Shown piece by piece: positions 7,302-14,581 of a stretch of DNA of 16,004 bases (the stretch's first letter is position 1; the number at the start of each line of letters is the position of its first letter). The notes beneath the pieces are model-generated. The model made no database searches and was not told the origin of the DNA. It was given only the letters and a program-made list of their open reading frames with translations. Source of the DNA: Spirosoma sp. (GTDB taxonomy: Bacteria; Bacteroidota; Bacteroidia; Cytophagales; Spirosomataceae). The translations under genes were made by a program, and so were the position numbers. Location of the stretch: the NCBI GenBank assembly GCA_025351545.1, contig JANXVQ010000202.1, positions 1 through 16,004 of the forward strand, read 5' to 3'.

Positions 7302-9437
7302 TTATCGCGCCAACGTCAGAAAACGTATATATTCACGGCCATCGCTGAGCCGAATCTGATAATAATATGTTCCATCGGGCAATCCTTCTTTTGCATTACT
7401 CACTTTAATACCTTGATTATCAGTACCTACCCAATCGTTTTTATAATTCAAATTCTGGTAAACGAGATGCCCCCATCGATTATAGACTTCCATCTGAACC
7501 GTAAGGTCGCTTGGTAACCGCTGGATAACAAACCGGTCGTTAATACCGTCGCCGTTAGGTGAAAATCCTTCAGGAATAAATACGGTTTCGCCCTCTTCGG
7601 GCCGGAGTGAATGGAGGGTTACCAAAGTTGGCTCATCATTATCACCCGGATTGCCATTCTGATCGGGGTCAGCTTCAGCACCATTTGTCGAACGGTCGCG
7701 GCAAATAGTGCCGTTTGTATCAATCCCCTGCACGGTTGCTTTATTAATGAATGTTAGCGTAATAGCCTGGCTTACATCCAACCGAACCGTTAACCAGACG
7801 CGGCTCTTTTTACCAGCCATCAAATTTCCACCACTGAGCAAAGTCGTATCAACGCCACGGCCTGTATAAGCCGAATTAACAGTTAAGCCGCTATCAGCCC
7901 GAACATTTATAGAGCGAACCAGCGCGCCCGAACCGGAAAAAGCAGCGTCCAGATCATCGGCTATTTGCACATTTGCCAAATTATGTGCTCCGAGATTCAC
8001 CGCTGTCAGTTGATAGGTTAGTTCAACCAGTCGAGTATCTCCTTCAGTGATCCAGACAGGCTCGCTTACCTTTTTACTTAAGCCTACAATTTCCCGCGAT
8101 GGGGCCGTTATTGTACGTTGTACAGAAGCCCCTACGCAGGAACCATTACCATCAGGGTCTGGCACCGAAATCGTAAAAAGGGTCGAACCGCGTTGCCGAT
8201 CAGTTTCAGATAAGAAATAACGAGTCATCAATCCTGTATCTGCGAATAAGCCGCCCCCATCGCTTTGCCAGGTAGGTTTACTGGCCGAACCACCTACTTG
8301 AGCAGTCAGGCGAATAATGCCTTTTACCCAATCGAGAGAGTCAAGCCGAATGGCAACCGTAGCCGGATTGCTCAGGCAGGGCGGAATTGCGTTTTGACAA
8401 GGAGTAATGTTCACCGTTACAGCAACAGGGTCCGTGTAACAGCCTTCCGTATTACGTCCGAAAATGTAATATATTCCGGCCACTACTGCACCGGGCGACT
8501 GAACATCAGGAGCATTGAGCACAGGCCCCGTTCGAAACTGATAATAGGGACTAAGAGCCGGATTTTTCTCCGTAATAGCTTTCGATAAATCGGCTGTCTG
8601 AAAGGGACAACCGTTACTCACTGTTGTTACTAACGTTAATTTCTGATCAGCCGTACGCACAACTACCGATATGATTTCGGAACTGTCGCTCCGGCACGAA
8701 CCAATCTGGCAGACAGCCCGGTAGTTTGTTGTTTGATAAGGAGTAACTATTTTAACCAGGCCTTCGCTGCCATCGGTCCAGCGGATAGTTCCCACGCAAC
8801 CGGATGCCGTAAGTCGAACCGGTTGTCCAGCACAAACGTCACCTTTACCAGCCGAAACAAGTGGCGTAGTTGGCGCGGCTACCTGCACAGAAACCACTGC
8901 CGACGGGTTGCTAACGCAATTATTTTGTTCGCAGGTAGCTTGAAAAGTAGTTGTTTGTTGCAGTTTTCCAGTCCAGCCAGAACCGGTGGTCTGGTCGGGC
9001 CAATGGACTGCACCGGCACAGTTGGTTGCCGTAAGTGTAACAGCGTCGTTGGCACAGATGATTTTCGCTGAACTTGCAATAATAGGTGCACCGGGTGTGT
9101 TGACGGTAATTTTCCAGACTTCGGCAAAGCAACTGATACACCCGGGCCGAGCTCGGCAAATAGCTGTGTATTTTGTGGTTTGTTGCGGTTGAACCTGGAT
9201 AGCAGCGCCCGTCTCGCCATTCGACCAAACAACAGTACCAACACATCCGGTAGCAGAGAGCGTAACATATTCGTTACGACAAATGGCTTTCGCCGAACCC
9301 GTAATGACAGGCGGGGCCGGATTCTGACATGTATCGGCTAGTGGATAAGAGGACCCCATGACTCGTGAGGTTACCAAAATCCAAACCGCTATCCACCTAA
9401 AGTTACCGATAAATTTATTTAATAGTTCTCTCCTCAT
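7302..9437 (-). CDS. Multidomain Ig-like surface protein with T9SS type B sorting domain
   Basis: A 711-residue secreted protein. The N-terminus (basic, then a hydrophobic run to about residue 29) is a signal peptide. Three tandem Ig-like repeats follow at about 40-112, 113-187 and 188-260, each with the pattern CxNxxVxLxAxxCxGxxxW and later cysteines. A less regular region (about 265-445) leads to a DUF11-like beta domain (about 447-585) with the cue LTYQLTAVNLGAHNLANV. An acidic Asp/Asn-rich linker (about 587-602) precedes the type B sorting domain (about 619-711), which has the signature FIPEGFSPNGDGINDRF, then VYNRWGHLVY and DGTYYYQIRLSDG. Such domains direct export by T9SS in Bacteroidota. 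The role of this protein is probably adhesion or binding at the surface, but no enzymatic domain is seen. It is the upstream neighbour of the PorE-like gene and may be co-transcribed with it. Confidence 0.88.
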   Translation of the reverse strand: MRRELLNKFIGNFRWIAVWILVTSRVMGSSYPLADTCQNPAPPVITGSAKAICRNEYVTLSATGCVGTVVWSNGETGAAIQVQPQQTTKYTAICRARPGCISCFAEVWKITVNTPGAPIIASSAKIICANDAVTLTATNCAGAVHWPDQTTGSGWTGKLQQTTTFQATCEQNNCVSNPSAVVSVQVAAPTTPLVSAGKGDVCAGQPVRLTASGCVGTIRWTDGSEGLVKIVTPYQTTNYRAVCQIGSCRSDSSEIISVVVRTADQKLTLVTTVSNGCPFQTADLSKAITEKNPALSPYYQFRTGPVLNAPDVQSPGAVVAGIYYIFGRNTEGCYTDPVAVTVNITPCQNAIPPCLSNPATVAIRLDSLDWVKGIIRLTAQVGGSASKPTWQSDGGGLFADTGLMTRYFLSETDRQRGSTLFTISVPDPDGNGSCVGASVQRTITAPSREIVGLSKKVSEPVWITEGDTRLVELTYQLTAVNLGAHNLANVQIADDLDAAFSGSGALVRSINVRADSGLTVNSAYTGRGVDTTLLSGGNLMAGKKSRVWLTVRLDVSQAITLTFINKATVQGIDTNGTICRDRSTNGAEADPDQNGNPGDNDEPTLVTLHSLRPEEGETVFIPEGFSPNGDGINDRFVIQRLPSDLTVQMEVYNRWGHLVYQNLNYKNDWVGTDNQGIKVSNAKEGLPDGTYYYQIRLSDGREYIRFLTLAR

Positions 9438-9694
9438 CTGGAAATATCGATTACGCTACAGTAAGACCAATATCATGCCAAGCCTTTTTTTTAATGATTT
9501 CAGGCTTACACGAGTCCCAATAATTAGAGAAATATCGATATTATTACTCCCGTTTATTTATTAAACGACAGTTTGATCCTATGACAAGAATATCGTTTTT
9601 GGTTATCATAAATCATGCCAACGTTACTGTTTCAGGAATGAATTTGTTAGTTACACGAAGAAGAATGCAAAATTGATTGTGATTGCGTCTGGAG
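9438..9694. other. A/T-rich intergenic region with palindrome and short direct repeats
   Basis: The gap of about 290 bases before the cargo gene holds no gene that I can support. It contains a 12-bp perfect palindrome AATATCGATATT (9531-9542), an 11-bp direct repeat GAAATATCGAT at 9441-9451 and 9529-9539, and an inverted pair AAGCCT/AGGCTT (9480-9485, 9502-9507) around a T-run. These may be regulator sites for the cargo gene. No clear TAnnTTTG element was found on the - strand. Confidence 0.3.
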
Positions 9695-9715
9695 GTAGAT
9701 TTACAAGTAAACTAC
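9695..9715 (-). terminator. Weak hairpin after the ABC ATPase gene
   Basis: GTAG-A-TTTAC (9695-9704) pairs with GTAAA-CTAC (9707-9715) around a 2-nt loop, with one bulged base. It lies 11 bases after the stop codon on the - strand. The loop is too tight to be ideal, so the call is tentative. Confidence 0.3.
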
Positions 9716-9726
9716 TGAAATCCTTG

Positions 9727-11163
9727 CTAGTCTACCAACTTTCTGGTATTGTCTATAAGCATAAAAATCTGATCGATACTCTGTGGAAGTTCGTTCTGAT
9801 TATGGGTTACGAACAAAATGGTTTTGCCGGTAAAACTATCAATTAACTGACGTGCCAGTTCAACACGGCGGCTGTCTATAGCCTGAAATGGCTCATCTAA
9901 CAGTAATACGGGTGAGTTTTTCAAAAAAGCACGGACCAACAAAACTAACCGTTGCTCGCCCGCCGATAGGGTTCCGAATGATCGGTTTTCTGTATCAGTC
10001 AGGTCAAAATAAGCCAGCAAACTGGCTAAATCTGTTTCTGCTTCAGAGGAGACCCGATTGGGCGGAGTGAGCGTATCAGCCAACCCGGACAGAGCCACTT
10101 GCCGAACCGATAAATGCTGTGGGAAATATAAATGCAATTCGGGTGAAACAAAACCAATTCGGCGCTTTACGTCCCAGATACTTTCACCCGATTTGCCGCG
10201 CCGGTAGCCAAATACGCTCACATGATTGGCATATGCCTGGGGATGATCACCATAAAGCAAACTAAGTAATACCGATTTTCCAGCCCCATTTTGGCCAAAT
10301 AAGGCCCAGCGTTCACCCGCAAGAATCACCCAATTAACGTCGTTCAAAATGATCGTGTCGCCATAGCAAACGATAATATTTTGCAGTCGAAAGGCTTCTG
10401 TAAAATCAATTTGTTGGGATTGTGTTTGCAGTACAGGCGGCACAATTAATTCAGCTTCCTTCTGGTATTCGGGCTCATACGCTTCTTTGGGACCAGCCCA
10501 GCGCAGTTTCCCTTTTCCTAATACGGCAACATGTGTGCTAAATGGCGGGATTTCGTCTGATTCAGTTATTAGAACAAGTGTTAGTCCATGATTTATTAGT
10601 TCGCCTAACCAGCTTGTTAATTCAGCCCGGAAATTTATATCTAAGCCCACAAACGGATTATCTAACAACAACACCGAGGGATGTCGCATAAGAGCCTTTC
10701 CAATTCGTGCCTTGCGGGTCTGGCCGTTAGATAGCTTTATAAATGAGCGACCCAATAAGGGTAACAACCCCAATCGCTCAAGTAACGCAGTCGATTCCGG
10801 CGATTCGGTAAACTGCAAAAAATCACGTAACGATGGAGTGGATGTATAGCCCGCGTCGGTGCGCTCATCGCTCATGGTAGCCTGATATCGTTGCTGATAA
10901 AAGTAGCCGCTGTAGGAAAACCGGCTCGATTCTTCCTTAAAAGAGACAAACTCAGTTTGTGCCCGACGAGTCAATGCACCCGGAGGAGCGGGAAACTGAC
11001 CGGCAAGGGTTTGTATGAAGGTAGTTTTTCCACTGCCTGTTGGTCCAATCACGGCCCAGCATTCACCTGAATTTAGTTGAAATGTGAGATCGCTAACCAC
11101 CGTCCGGTTACTGCGCCGAATAGTTAACTTATTTAGGGAAATTAATGGAGCCTGTTCTGACAT
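9727..11163 (-). CDS. ModF-like protein with two ABC ATPase domains
   Basis: A 478-residue soluble protein with two ABC nucleotide-binding domains and no membrane segment. Domain 1: Walker A GPTGSGKTT (40-48), signature LSNGQ (144-148), Walker B LLLDNP (about 165-170). Domain 2: Walker A GQNGAGKS (290-297), signature LSAGE (399-403), Walker B LLLDEP (about 420-425), switch His in FVTHNQNE (454). Domain 1 has Asn169 in place of the catalytic Glu, and ITESDEIP where the switch His is expected, so it probably binds but does not hydrolyse ATP well. Layout and the DEIPPF and DEPFQAID segments resemble ModF/PhrA proteins, whose role is poorly defined; no molybdate transport genes are near. Start: ATG at 11161-11163, preferred to an in-frame TTG at 11190 that lies in the hairpin loop. 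The ATG comes 7 bases after a strong hairpin, leaving no room for a Shine-Dalgarno site outside it. Confidence 0.85.
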   Translation of the reverse strand: MSEQAPLISLNKLTIRRSNRTVVSDLTFQLNSGECWAVIGPTGSGKTTFIQTLAGQFPAPPGALTRRAQTEFVSFKEESSRFSYSGYFYQQRYQATMSDERTDAGYTSTPSLRDFLQFTESPESTALLERLGLLPLLGRSFIKLSNGQTRKARIGKALMRHPSVLLLDNPFVGLDINFRAELTSWLGELINHGLTLVLITESDEIPPFSTHVAVLGKGKLRWAGPKEAYEPEYQKEAELIVPPVLQTQSQQIDFTEAFRLQNIIVCYGDTIILNDVNWVILAGERWALFGQNGAGKSVLLSLLYGDHPQAYANHVSVFGYRRGKSGESIWDVKRRIGFVSPELHLYFPQHLSVRQVALSGLADTLTPPNRVSSEAETDLASLLAYFDLTDTENRSFGTLSAGEQRLVLLVRAFLKNSPVLLLDEPFQAIDSRRVELARQLIDSFTGKTILFVTHNQNELPQSIDQIFMLIDNTRKLVD

Positions 11164-11170
11164 AAACAAA

Positions 11171-11204
11171 TTGGGGGAATACCCGTACAAAGGTATTCCC
11201 CCAA
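11171..11204 (-). terminator. Perfect 13-bp hairpin ending just before the ABC gene start
   Basis: TTGGGGGAATACC (11171-11183) is the reverse complement of 11192-11204, with an 8-nt loop. On the - strand it comes 23 bases after the stop codon of the low-complexity protein gene and is followed by TTTGTTT and then the ATG of the ABC gene. A G/C-rich stem plus a U-rich tail fits an intrinsic terminator. Confidence 0.75.
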
Positions 11205-11227
11205 TCGCTTTTTATACTCTTACATCC

Positions 11228-11731
11228 CTACTTTTCAGGAGGTGTTGTGGTTGTCGTTGTACTCGGCACCGTTGTTGACGAGCTACTTTTCGTACGTCGG
11301 CTACCGTTACCCGTCGAACCGTTGTTCATCCGATCAGTTGTACCCGTTGTACCACTGTTCATAGTTCCAGTGCCGGTCGTACCACTATTCATAGTGCCAG
11401 TACCCGTTGTACCACTATTCATAGTACCTGTACCCGTGCTGTAACTACCATTGGTTGTTGAGCCATTGGCCGAAGAACCGGTTCCGGTAGTGGGTGTCGT
11501 ACCGGTATTTACACCAGTGTTTTGACCATTCGAATACGTCCCGGTTGTATTCGTCGGATTCACGCCCGTTGGTGGTTGGGTTTGATACGTACCCGAATTT
11601 GTACCATTTGTAGTTGTTCCGGTAGTGCCCGCACCAGTTGTACCCGTCGAACCTGAATTCGTTGTTTGTGCCGTTGCATTCAGGGTCATGCCAGCTACGA
11701 GCATCCAACCCATGATCATTAATTTTTTCAT
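11228..11731 (-). CDS. Low-complexity Thr/Gly/Asn/Ser-rich secreted protein
   Basis: A 167-residue protein of unknown function. A signal peptide is clear (MKKLMIMGWMLVAGMTLNATA, then Q). Almost everything after it is Thr, Gly, Asn and Ser, with few hydrophobic residues, so it is probably disordered. A 10-residue unit GTGTMNSGTT occurs three times in a row at about residues 98-127. The C-terminal part becomes basic, then Ser/Thr-only, and ends TTTTTTPPEK. There is no cell-wall anchor, T9SS domain or catalytic motif. The signal peptide, the clean ATG at 11729-11731 and the terminator hairpin that follows argue that it is a real gene and not a chance reading frame. Such Thr/Ser-rich chains could be glycosylated or act as a surface coat, but that is a guess. 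Confidence 0.7.
   Translation of the reverse strand: MKKLMIMGWMLVAGMTLNATAQTTNSGSTGTTGAGTTGTTTNGTNSGTYQTQPPTGVNPTNTTGTYSNGQNTGVNTGTTPTTGTGSSANGSTTNGSYSTGTGTMNSGTTGTGTMNSGTTGTGTMNSGTTGTTDRMNNGSTGNGSRRTKSSSSTTVPSTTTTTTPPEK
11349..11438. repeat. Three 30-bp tandem repeats within the low-complexity gene
   Basis: The units 11349-11378, 11379-11408 and 11409-11438 each encode the same 10 residues on the - strand and differ by only a few bases. Head-to-tail repeats without spacers in a coding frame suggest slippage or unequal recombination, so copy number may vary between strains. Confidence 0.8.
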
Positions 11732-11857
11732 CGTTGAGTTATGTTTTCTGATTAATTTTACCGCTTAATCTATAGTACAACTAAACTAATAACAAAGTGT
11801 TTATTATTTTACTGTTTTTCTGATAGTTTAAAAGAAATTTTTCGTTGACAGACAAGC

Positions 11858-11897
11858 AAATAGGGTAGATAGCCTGATTAAGCTATCTACCCTATTT
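11858..11897 (-). terminator. Perfect 16-bp hairpin after the GMC dehydrogenase gene
   Basis: AAATAGGGTAGATAGC (11858-11873) is the exact reverse complement of 11882-11897, with an 8-nt loop. It starts 18 bases past the stop codon of the dehydrogenase on the - strand. The leading AAATAG gives A-U pairs at the foot rather than a long U-tract. The rest of the 184-bp gap is A/T-rich and must hold the promoter of the next gene; a near-match TAGTTTAG to the -7 consensus is seen there on the - strand, with no -33 partner. Confidence 0.75.
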
Positions 11898-11915
11898 AGT
11901 CTGATCGGTTCTCTC

Positions 11916-13634
11916 TTATAAAGTACCCTTTTTCATTTCCTTTACAGCAAAATCAGCCGCACGAGCGGTCAGGGCCATGTATGTAAGCGAAGGATTTACG
12001 CAGGAAGATGAAGTCATACAAGCTCCGTCGGTATTAAATACATTCTTAACGCTGTGAAGCTGGTTATGAGCGTTCAAGACCGATGTTTTTGGATCACGAC
12101 CCATGCGGGCAGTACCCATTTCATGGATACCGATGCCGGGGTGTTTCGACTCGTCATTGTAAGCCGTCACATTTTTGATACCAGCGGCTTCGAGCATTTC
12201 GGCGGCATCGTTCATCATATCGATCCGCATTTTTCGCTCATTTTCGCCGTAAGCTGCGTCGAATACAATTACAGGTAAACCCCAGCTATCTTTCTGATCG
12301 GGTGAAAGTGTCATACGGTTGTTTGGATCAGCAATCATTTCGCCAAAACCGCCCAGACTCATCGTCCACGGGCCGGGTGTGGTCAGGCTTTCTTTGAAAT
12401 CCGCTCCAAATCCATCCGTACCATTACCCCGGTTCCAGCCACCACGACCAGCACCACCCTGATAACCAAAGCCCCGAACGTAATCGCGTTTGTCACCCGC
12501 CCAGTTGCGATAGCGAGGAACGTAAACGCCGTTGGCCCGCCGACCGTAGTAGTATTGATCTTCCATACCCTCAAACGTACCGGCAGCACCGGCAGCCAGA
12601 TGGTGATCCATAATATTACGACCGAGTTGATCCGAATCATTGCCCATTCCGTTCGGAAAACGGTGCGACTTGGAATTCATCAAAATTGACGTACTGGCAA
12701 AAGACGACGCGTTCAGGAAGATAATCCGGGCGTAGTATTCGCGAACTTCTTTGGTATTCTGATTGATAATCCGAACGCCGGTCGCTTTTCCTTTCTTCTC
12801 GTCATAAAGCACTTCCGACACAATCGAATCGGGCAGGAGCGTTAATTTTCCGGTTTTAACAGCCGCTGGCAATGTAGCCGACTGCGTGCTGAAATACGCG
12901 CCATAAGGGCAACCGCGCATACACTGATTACGGAACTGGCAGGCCGCCCGACCCAGGTCATAGTGAATCTGCTTGGGCGCAGTCAGGTGAGCTGTCCGTC
13001 CCATCGTAACGGTACGAGCCGGAAATGCCTTTTCAATTCGTTTTTTAGCTTCCTTTTCCAGACAGTTCATCTGCATAGGGGGCAGGTAATTACCATCTGG
13101 TAACACATCCAAACCATCTTTGCTACCAGAAATACCAGCAAATCCTTCTACATAGGTGTACCAATCTTTAAGGTCTTCGTAGCGAATCGGCCAATCGACG
13201 CCAATACCTTCTTTAGCATTGGCCATAAAATCTTCTTTGTTCCAGCGGTAGCTTTGCCGGCCCCACATCAACGACCGGCCGCCCACATGGTAGCCGCGAA
13301 TCCAGTCTACCTTCCGTTTTTCGAGGTACGGATGTTCTTTATCGTTCTCAAAGAAGTGTCTCCATTCCTCATTTGCGGTATAGCCGGTACGCATATTGGC
13401 CCAGTATTCCTCAGCTGCCATCGTCGTGATACGGCCCCGATGCGGAAAATCCCACGGGTTATTTGTCGCCGTTGGATAGCCTTCGATGTGTTTCACATCG
13501 CGGCCACGCTCCAGCATTAGCACTTTCAATCCTTTCTGTGTGAGCTCTTTAGCAGCCCATCCACCAGAAATGCCTGAACCTACGACAATGGCGTCGTAAG
13601 TCATATCTTTTTTTGCGTCGATATTGAGATTCAT
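11916..13634 (-). CDS. GMC family FAD-dependent dehydrogenase, catalytic subunit
   Basis: A 572-residue flavoprotein of the glucose-methanol-choline family that probably oxidises a sugar or sugar derivative. The FAD-binding motif VVGSGISGG is at 17-25, with the acidic end LERG at 41-44. The active-site pair is His504 in IHEMGTARMG and Asn547 in SCVNPSL. A cysteine motif, Cys232-X5-Cys238-X3-Cys242, matches the spacing reported for the 3Fe-4S cluster of Burkholderia FAD-glucose dehydrogenase, so electrons may leave through an iron-sulfur centre and not to oxygen. It has no signal peptide; export would be by hitch-hiking with the Tat-targeted small subunit encoded 91 bp upstream. Related pairs include gluconate/glucose dehydrogenases and glucoside 3-dehydrogenases; the substrate cannot be read from the sequence. 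No cytochrome c subunit is adjacent. Confidence 0.92.
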   Translation of the reverse strand: MNLNIDAKKDMTYDAIVVGSGISGGWAAKELTQKGLKVLMLERGRDVKHIEGYPTATNNPWDFPHRGRITTMAAEEYWANMRTGYTANEEWRHFFENDKEHPYLEKRKVDWIRGYHVGGRSLMWGRQSYRWNKEDFMANAKEGIGVDWPIRYEDLKDWYTYVEGFAGISGSKDGLDVLPDGNYLPPMQMNCLEKEAKKRIEKAFPARTVTMGRTAHLTAPKQIHYDLGRAACQFRNQCMRGCPYGAYFSTQSATLPAAVKTGKLTLLPDSIVSEVLYDEKKGKATGVRIINQNTKEVREYYARIIFLNASSFASTSILMNSKSHRFPNGMGNDSDQLGRNIMDHHLAAGAAGTFEGMEDQYYYGRRANGVYVPRYRNWAGDKRDYVRGFGYQGGAGRGGWNRGNGTDGFGADFKESLTTPGPWTMSLGGFGEMIADPNNRMTLSPDQKDSWGLPVIVFDAAYGENERKMRIDMMNDAAEMLEAAGIKNVTAYNDESKHPGIGIHEMGTARMGRDPKTSVLNAHNQLHSVKNVFNTDGACMTSSSCVNPSLTYMALTARAADFAVKEMKKGTL

Positions 13635-13642
13635 ATTTTTTG

Positions 13643-13727
13643 AATGAATAATGAATAATTATAAAGTGAGTACTGGCTTTTCAAAGACCGATGTCATACA
13701 TTATTTATTCATTGTGTATTATTCATT
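13643..13727 (-). repeat. A/T-rich inverted repeat between the two dehydrogenase genes
   Basis: AATGAATAAT (13643-13652) pairs with ATTATTCATT (13718-13727), and each side carries a second imperfect copy of the ATGAATAA word. It spans the whole intercistronic gap and overlaps the small-subunit stop (13726-13728). It may set message stability or the ratio of the two subunits, but A/T-rich simple words make chance more likely. Confidence 0.35.
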
Positions 13728-14364
13728 AAATAGCCCACGCCTTTTGGCCGGGTTTGAGCGTCACACAGCCATCGTAACGACCTGGAACGGCGACATATTC
13801 GAGAGCCTGCGTGCAGCCAATTTCGGAAGTAAAATAGCCTGTCAGGGTCAAGTCTTTCAGCATTGTAAAGAAAGGCGTATACCGTTTTTTGGCATTGGGC
13901 ATTTGCAAATCAGCCTGTGCATTCTCCACCTTTGTAGCGGTCTTATTACCAGCCATTTGAGCCAGTTGCTGCTTGGCCTCATCCTGCAATTTCTTTACAA
14001 TCTCAATGCGCTGGGTCGTATCGAGTTGTACAAAGGCTTTGCCATAAGCGTCCTGACTCAATTTGTTGGTTTGGGTCAGACCATCCAGGAAACGTTGCTG
14101 ATCATCTGATTTATAGCAGTCTTTCAGGATGATATCAATCACTTCATTCACCTTGGCGGCTTTAGCACCGGGCGTAGTCGTTGTTGGAATAATGGTATCA
14201 GCCAGTTCGGCGACGGTTGCGTCTTGATCAGCCGTTAAAAAAAGCGGCTTGCCTGTCAGGGCGCGTCGGGTAGCGGAGGCTTCGAGTGTATCAGCCAGCG
14301 CTGGCAACGACATTGTTGCGCCAGCCAGCGCGGCCACCCGCATAAGGGCGTCTCTTCTGTTCAT
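13726..14364 (-). CDS. Gluconate 2-dehydrogenase subunit 3 family protein, Tat-exported
   Basis: A 212-residue small subunit that partners the GMC flavoprotein and carries it to the periplasm. The start ATG at 14362-14364 gives MNRRDALMRVAALAGATMSL, a twin-arginine signal followed by cleavage near PALA. A longer in-frame form starting at 14445 would bury this signal and is rejected. The mature protein has the family pattern FLTADQDATVAELADTIIP (about 41-60), followed by TPGAKAA, and a conserved C-terminal block (about 176-212) with GYFTSEIG, VPGRYDGC and GQKAWAI. It is the first gene of a two-gene unit with the catalytic subunit. A -7 promoter element lies about 50 bases upstream of the ATG. 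Confidence 0.9.
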   Translation of the reverse strand: MNRRDALMRVAALAGATMSLPALADTLEASATRRALTGKPLFLTADQDATVAELADTIIPTTTTPGAKAAKVNEVIDIILKDCYKSDDQQRFLDGLTQTNKLSQDAYGKAFVQLDTTQRIEIVKKLQDEAKQQLAQMAGNKTATKVENAQADLQMPNAKKRYTPFFTMLKDLTLTGYFTSEIGCTQALEYVAVPGRYDGCVTLKPGQKAWAI

Positions 14365-14411
14365 GTTCGTAGAGCGAATTAGACTTTCAAATAGAACGAT
14401 ATAAGGAAGTA

Positions 14412-14445
14412 CAAATGTATAAAAATCAAGGAATGGATTGTGCAA
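14412..14445 (-). promoter_or_regulatory. Likely Bacteroidota promoter for the dehydrogenase operon
   Basis: On the - strand TACATTTG (14412-14419) matches the -7 consensus TAnnTTTG exactly, and a TTG lies 23 bases further upstream (14443-14445), slightly more than the usual 19-21. The predicted leader before the ATG at 14364 is about 40 bases. Confidence 0.5.
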
Positions 14446-14456
14446 CTTGGAGATAC

Positions 14457-14486
14457 ACTTTCGGGAATTCCCGCTATTTAGAAAGT
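14457..14486. repeat. Palindrome nested in an inverted repeat, upstream of the dehydrogenase operon
   Basis: A 12-bp perfect palindrome CGGGAATTCCCG (14462-14473) lies within an outer pair ACTTT/AAAGT (14457-14461, 14482-14486). It sits just upstream of the promoter element, where a regulator could bind, and 96 bases past the stop of the HEPN remnant, where it could also be its terminator. Nothing else is seen in 14487-14581. Confidence 0.35.
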
Positions 14487-14581
14487 ACCTAATTATTCAA
14501 GCAAAAACAATGTAGTCGGCAACCGAAGCAATGGTTACCCAGCTTTCAAAAGGAAAATATTAAAGTAGGGTTTGGTTGGAC

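Noticed and set aside
8879..9268. Open frames in other frames of both strands within the T9SS cargo gene
   Set aside because: They are shadows of the Ig-repeat coding sequence, with unnatural Arg/Cys-rich composition.
9358..9564. 68-codon + strand frame across the start of the cargo gene
   Set aside because: It overlaps the signal-peptide coding region antisense and has no recognisable feature; the part outside is A/T-rich non-coding DNA.
11164..11190. Longer ABC ATPase starting at a TTG at 11190
   Set aside because: The TTG lies in the loop of the terminator hairpin and the added residues do not belong to the ABC fold; the ATG at 11163 directly precedes the domain.
11349..11438. Regular 30-bp repeats that could suggest a CRISPR array
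   Set aside because: The units are head to tail with no spacers, are not palindromic, and encode the same 10 residues in the frame of a signal-peptide protein.
11247..11444. Val/Pro-rich + strand frame opposite the low-complexity protein
   Set aside because: It results from reading the Thr/Gly codon repeats backwards; it has no signal peptide or upstream signal.
13651..14109. 152-codon open frame on the + strand antisense to the small dehydrogenase subunit
   Set aside because: It lies almost wholly opposite a well-supported family gene and shows no domain.
14365..14445. Longer small dehydrogenase subunit starting at 14445
   Set aside because: It would bury the twin-arginine signal and would cover the likely promoter element at 14412-14419.
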